This document shows positions 6,565 through 9,344 of a stretch of DNA of 9,344 bases, one piece after another. Made by a program: the position numbers and the translations under genes. The notes below the pieces were generated by a model, which made no database searches, was not told the DNA's origin, and worked only from the letters and a program-made list of their open reading frames with translations. Source of the DNA: Eubacteriales Family XIII. Incertae Sedis bacterium (lineage in GTDB: Bacteria > Bacillota_A > Clostridia > Peptostreptococcales > Anaerovoracaceae); contig JAITHG010000181.1 of the NCBI GenBank assembly GCA_031280075.1, positions 1-9,344 on the forward strand, in the 5' to 3' direction. How positions within the stretch are numbered: position 1 is the first letter of the stretch; each line of letters starts with the position of its first letter.

Positions 6565-7707
6565 ATGGATTTTACTACGTCTAAAGAACATGAATTTGTG
6601 AGGAAAATGGTGCGAGAGTTCGCGACAGCTGTCGTCGAACCGATTGCGGCGGATGTCGACAAGGAGCACCGGTTCCCGGAGGAGACCGTACGGCAGATGG
6701 CGCGCTACGGGCTGCTCGGCGTACCCTTCCCCAAGGAGTACGGCGGCACGGGCGGCGACAACCTCGCCTACGCCATCACCGTGGAAGAGCTGTCCCGCGC
6801 CTGTGCGTCGACGGGGGTCATCTGCTCTGCGCACACTTCGCTGTGCGCCTGGCCCATCTTCAACTTCGGGACAGAGGAGCAGAAGCAGAAATACCTCGTC
6901 CCACTCGCGAAGGGCGAGCAGCTGGGCGCTTTCGGGCTGACCGAGCCCAACGCCGGCACGGACGCGTCCGGACAGCAGACCCGCGCCGAGGACAAGGGCG
7001 ACCACTGGCTCGTCAACGGCTCGAAGGTCTTCATCACGAACGGCGGCTATGCGGATGTCTTCGTCGTCATGGCGATGACGGACAAGAGCAAGGGCAACCG
7101 CGGCATCTCCTCCTTCATCGTCGAGAAGGGCTTCGAAGGCTTCTCCATCGGCAAGACCGAGGACAAGATGGGCATCTGCGGCTCGTCCACGACCGAGCTC
7201 GTGTTCCAGAACATGAAAGTCCCGAAGGAAAACATCCTTGGCGAAGTCGGCCAGGGTTTCAAAGTGGCGCTCTCCACGCTTGACGGCGGGCGCATCGGCA
7301 TCGCCTCGCAGGCGCTTGGCATCGCACAGGGCGCGTTCGACGTGACGGTGGAGTACATGAAGTCGCGCAAGCAGTTCGCAAAGCGCCTGTCCGACATGGA
7401 GGCGCTGCGCTTCGAGGTCGCCGACCTCAAGACGCGCATCGACGCTGCACGCCTGCTCATCTACCGCGCTGCCAACATGAAGGACAGGCACGTGAACTAC
7501 GGCCCCGAGTCCGCCATGGCGAAGCTCTTCGCCTCCGAGACCGCCATGCATGTCACGACGAAGTGCGTGCAGCTGCACGGCGGCTACGGATACACGCGCG
7601 ACTACCCCGTAGAACGCATGATGCGCGACGCGAAGATCACGGAGATCTACGAAGGGACCTCCGAAGCACAGAAACTCGTTATTGCCGCCTCCGTGTTCGG
7701 AAAATAG
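6565..7707 (+). CDS. bcd: Acyl-CoA dehydrogenase, butyryl-CoA dehydrogenase type
   Basis: A 380-residue FAD flavoprotein that, with EtfAB, interconverts an enoyl-CoA and acyl-CoA; in anaerobes like this the usual direction is reduction of crotonyl-CoA to butyryl-CoA. Domains: N-terminal helices (1-120), the beta domain with the flavin-binding motif AFGLTEPNAGTDASGQQT (122-139) and WLVNGSKVFITNGG (148-161), and C-terminal helices (about 240-380). The catalytic base is Glu363 in IYEGT (361-365), the position used by short-chain members; LHGGYGYTRDYPVERMMRDAKI (337-358) precedes it. From memory it closely resembles Megasphaera elsdenii Bcd (383 residues). The ATG at 6565 has GGAGGG 10 nt upstream; earlier in-frame starts (6532 TTG, 6547 ATG) lack one. 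etfB and etfA follow, the layout of the Bcd-EtfAB and caffeyl-CoA reductase CarCDE complexes. The substrate cannot be settled from sequence alone. Confidence 0.92.
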   Translation: MDFTTSKEHEFVRKMVREFATAVVEPIAADVDKEHRFPEETVRQMARYGLLGVPFPKEYGGTGGDNLAYAITVEELSRACASTGVICSAHTSLCAWPIFNFGTEEQKQKYLVPLAKGEQLGAFGLTEPNAGTDASGQQTRAEDKGDHWLVNGSKVFITNGGYADVFVVMAMTDKSKGNRGISSFIVEKGFEGFSIGKTEDKMGICGSSTTELVFQNMKVPKENILGEVGQGFKVALSTLDGGRIGIASQALGIAQGAFDVTVEYMKSRKQFAKRLSDMEALRFEVADLKTRIDAARLLIYRAANMKDRHVNYGPESAMAKLFASETAMHVTTKCVQLHGGYGYTRDYPVERMMRDAKITEIYEGTSEAQKLVIAASVFGK

Positions 7708-7738
7708 ACCGCCTTCCGAGGCTGCGGATTGACAGGGA

Positions 7739-7781
7739 TTTAACGTTAAAAAACTGCCATAAACGTTAGAATATTAACGTT
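7739..7781. promoter_or_regulatory. AACGTT palindrome array upstream of etfB, partly Rex-like
   Basis: AACGTT occurs three times in 40 bp: 7742-7747 (within the perfect 12-bp palindrome TTTAACGTTAAA, 7739-7750), 7762-7767 and 7776-7781. The second and third form an inverted repeat, AACGTTA-N6-TAACGTT. Its core GTTA-N6-TAAC has the spacing of the Rex operator TTGTTAA-N4-TTAACAA, but the outer bases differ (CG rather than TG/CA). The array lies about 20-60 bp upstream of the etfB -35 box, a position more usual for an activator than a repressor. The binder is unknown. Confidence 0.5.
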
Positions 7782-7801
7782 GGCGAAGTTTTCAAAATCC
7801 C

Positions 7802-7830
7802 TTGACATCGCTTCGTTTTCCATGAATAAT
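7802..7830 (+). promoter_or_regulatory. Strong sigma-A promoter of etfBA
   Basis: A perfect TTGACA (7802-7807) is followed after 17 bp by AATAAT (7825-7830, 5 of 6). Transcription should start near 7837, about 39 nt before the etfB start codon. It allows etfBA expression independent of the dehydrogenase gene. Confidence 0.75.
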
Positions 7831-7875
7831 GAGACGCGGAACCAAGGACGACTTTTCACAAGGAGGTTAGAACCA

Positions 7876-8679
7876 ATGGCATTTAAGATCATCGTCTGCG
7901 CAAAGCAAGTGCCGGACACGAACGAAATCAAGATCGATCCGGTCACAAAGACGCTGGTGCGCGAAGGTGTGCCCAGCATCCTGAACCACGACGACGCAAA
8001 CGCGCTCGAAGAGGCGCTCAAAATCAAGGATCAGTATCCAGATACCCACATCACCGTCATCACGATGGGACCACCGCAGGCGCAGGACATGCTCCGCGAA
8101 TGCCTCGCGATGGGCGCGGACGATGCCGTCCTCGCCTCCGACCGGGCGCTCGGCGGATCGGACACCTGGGCGACATCCAACGCGCTCGCGGGTGTCATCC
8201 GCAAGCTCGGCGACTTCGACCTGCTCTTCGCGGGCAGGCAGGCGATCGACGGGGACACGGCGCAGGTCGGCCCCCAGCTCGCGGAGAAGATCGGCATCCC
8301 GCAGGTGACGTACGTGTCGGAGTTCTCGATCGACGAGGATCGCAGCACCATCACGGTCAAGCGCGCGCTCGAGGACGGCTACGAGCTCATCAAGATCAAG
8401 ACCCCCTGCATGCTGACCGCCATCAAGGAGCTGAACGACCCGCGGTTCATGTCCATCGGCGGCATCTATGATGCCGTGCGCCACGAGATCCCGACCTGGA
8501 CGGCTGCGGATCTGGGCGTGGATCCCGAGAAGGAGGTCGGTCTGCTGCCCTCCCCGACGAACGTCTACCGTTCGTTCACGCCCGCGCCGAAAGGGAAGGG
8601 TGTCATGATCGAGGCGGACACAGAACGGGAAATCGCCGAGAAGCTCCTCATCGGGCTGAAGACGAAGCACGCAATCTGA
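7876..8679 (+). CDS. etfB: Electron transfer flavoprotein beta subunit EtfB
   Basis: This is the small ETF subunit, which with EtfA passes electrons to or from the acyl-CoA dehydrogenase; in bifurcating ETFs the EtfB flavin is where NADH electrons split. The 267 residues begin MAFKIIVCAKQVPDTNEIKI, the typical EtfB opening (CAKQVPD at 8-14). They carry AGRQAIDGDTAQVGPQLAE (119-137), the nucleotide/flavin-binding signature, then VKRALEDGYELIKIKTPCMLT (161-181). The length matches the family. The ATG at 7876 has a perfect AGGAGG (7861-7866) in front; the open frame extends to 7780 but that part holds the promoter. etfA begins 32 bp downstream. Whether it bifurcates needs the flavin- and NADH-contact residues compared with Acidaminococcus, Megasphaera and Acetobacterium proteins. 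Confidence 0.95.
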   Translation: MAFKIIVCAKQVPDTNEIKIDPVTKTLVREGVPSILNHDDANALEEALKIKDQYPDTHITVITMGPPQAQDMLRECLAMGADDAVLASDRALGGSDTWATSNALAGVIRKLGDFDLLFAGRQAIDGDTAQVGPQLAEKIGIPQVTYVSEFSIDEDRSTITVKRALEDGYELIKIKTPCMLTAIKELNDPRFMSIGGIYDAVRHEIPTWTAADLGVDPEKEVGLLPSPTNVYRSFTPAPKGKGVMIEADTEREIAEKLLIGLKTKHAI

Positions 8680-8711
8680 CGGCGACGTAGGGAACAAAGG
8701 AGTAGACTGAC

Positions 8712-9344
8712 ATGGCAGTGAAAATCATAGACGAAAAATGTATCGGCTGCAAGCTTTGCCAGAAGGCGTGCCCCTTCGACGCCATCGACATGGTGGGCAA
8801 ACTGGCGGTCATCAACGCGAAGTGCACCAACTGCAAGCAGTGCATCCCCGCCTGCAAGAAGCATCAGGCCATCTACGACGATGCGCCGGAGGACATCCCG
8901 GAGGTCGTCGACCTCAGCGCCTACAAGCACGTCTGGGTCTACGCGGAGCAGCGCGCAGGCAAGCTCATGAACGTGGCGCTCGAGCTGCTCGGCGAAGGGC
9001 GCAGGCTCGCCCGTGACCTCGGGGGCGGGGCGAAGGTCTACGCCGTCCTCATCGGCGCGGAAGAGCACGTAGATCCCCTCACGCAGGAATGCTTCGAGTA
9101 CGGGGCGGATGCCGCCGTCGTCATCGGCGACCCGCTGCTCGCCCGCTACACGACGGACGGCTTCACGAAGGTCTTCACGGATGCGATCCGCGTACACAGA
9201 CCCGAGATCGTCCTCTTCGGCGCGACGCACATCGGACGCGACCTCGCGCCCCGCGTCGCCGCCCGCCTGAACACGGGACTGACGGCAGACTGCACGCGCC
9301 TCGATGTCAAGGTGTCTACCTACATCGACTACGCCAACAAGAAC
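8712..9344 (+). CDS. etfA: Electron transfer flavoprotein alpha subunit with N-terminal 2[4Fe-4S] ferredoxin domain, 3'-truncated
   Basis: Only the first 211 residues are in the window; the FAD-binding C-terminal half, which would define the product fully, is missing. Residues 1-55 form a ferredoxin-type domain with CIGCKLCQKACP (Cys10, 13, 16, 20) and CTNCKQCIPACK (Cys38, 41, 44, 48), enough for two [4Fe-4S] clusters. The ETF alpha N-terminal domain begins at about residue 68 (KHVWVYAEQRAGKL) and continues through PEIVLFGATHIGRDLAPRVAARLNTGL, a classical EtfA motif. Fusions of this kind are known in CarE (caffeyl-CoA reductase) and LctC (lactate dehydrogenase complex) of Acetobacterium woodii, both bifurcating or confurcating systems that use ferredoxin. 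The extra clusters probably form an electron path to soluble ferredoxin. AAAGGAG precedes the ATG. Confident call for the family; the partner enzyme is inferred from gene order. Confidence 0.93.
   Translation, partial: MAVKIIDEKCIGCKLCQKACPFDAIDMVGKLAVINAKCTNCKQCIPACKKHQAIYDDAPEDIPEVVDLSAYKHVWVYAEQRAGKLMNVALELLGEGRRLARDLGGGAKVYAVLIGAEEHVDPLTQECFEYGADAAVVIGDPLLARYTTDGFTKVFTDAIRVHRPEIVLFGATHIGRDLAPRVAARLNTGLTADCTRLDVKVSTYIDYANKN

Noticed and set aside
7708..7730. Terminator after the acyl-CoA dehydrogenase gene
   Set aside because: GCCT-TCCG-AGGC can form only a 4-bp stem and no T-run follows, so read-through into etfBA is likely.
7780..7875. 32-residue N-terminal extension of EtfB
   Set aside because: It covers the TTGACA/AATAAT promoter, while the ATG at 7876 has a perfect AGGAGG and gives the standard EtfB N-terminus.
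1..9344. Mobile elements, CRISPR arrays, tRNA or rRNA genes
   Set aside because: No transposase, regularly spaced repeat array, tRNA-like cloverleaf or rRNA sequence was seen on either strand.

Overview
The window reads as a piece of a high-GC (roughly 60% by eye), strictly anaerobic Bacillota genome. Strong AGGAGG-type ribosome binding sites, a zinc/corrinoid methanol methyltransferase system, a PocR-AraC regulator and a flavin-based acyl-CoA dehydrogenase/ETF set with a ferredoxin-bearing EtfA together suggest a methylotrophic acetogen or butyrate producer. Negativicutes or Clostridia are the best guesses. This placement is inference; no rRNA or other marker gene is present.

Layout. (1) 1-1979, plus strand: the 3' part of a cysteine desulfurase followed by thiI, a tRNA sulfur-transfer pair. 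(2) 2018-4054, minus strand: an mtaB-mtaC operon, encoding methanol:corrinoid methyltransferase and its corrinoid protein, converging on thiI. Its likely terminator lies inside the last codons of thiI. (3) 4196-5410, minus strand: a PocR-domain AraC-family regulator upstream of mtaB in the same direction. (4) 5411-5745: a 335-bp divergent control region with a promoter on each strand, a GGATAAG direct repeat spaced 31 bp, and a GC-rich structured leader. (5) 5746-6405, plus strand: a second corrinoid protein without its own methyltransferase beside it. (6) 6565-7707, 7876-8679 and 8712 to the window end, plus strand: an acyl-CoA dehydrogenase of butyryl-CoA dehydrogenase type, etfB, and a truncated etfA with two N-terminal [4Fe-4S] motifs. 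The dehydrogenase has its own promoter, and etfBA has another, preceded by an array of AACGTT palindromes.

Working model (inference). MtaB moves the methyl group of methanol to the cobalt of MtaC, with the AraC-type protein sensing a small molecule through its PocR domain. Methyl groups would then enter the Wood-Ljungdahl pathway, and the dehydrogenase/ETF complex would dispose of electrons by reducing an enoyl-CoA such as crotonyl-CoA, possibly with ferredoxin reduction by bifurcation. The second methyltransferase (MtaA type) and the corrinoid reactivase needed for a full system are not in the window. The points most worth a second look are the lone second corrinoid protein with its structured leader, the repeat next to its promoter, the AACGTT/Rex-like array, and the terminator embedded in thiI.
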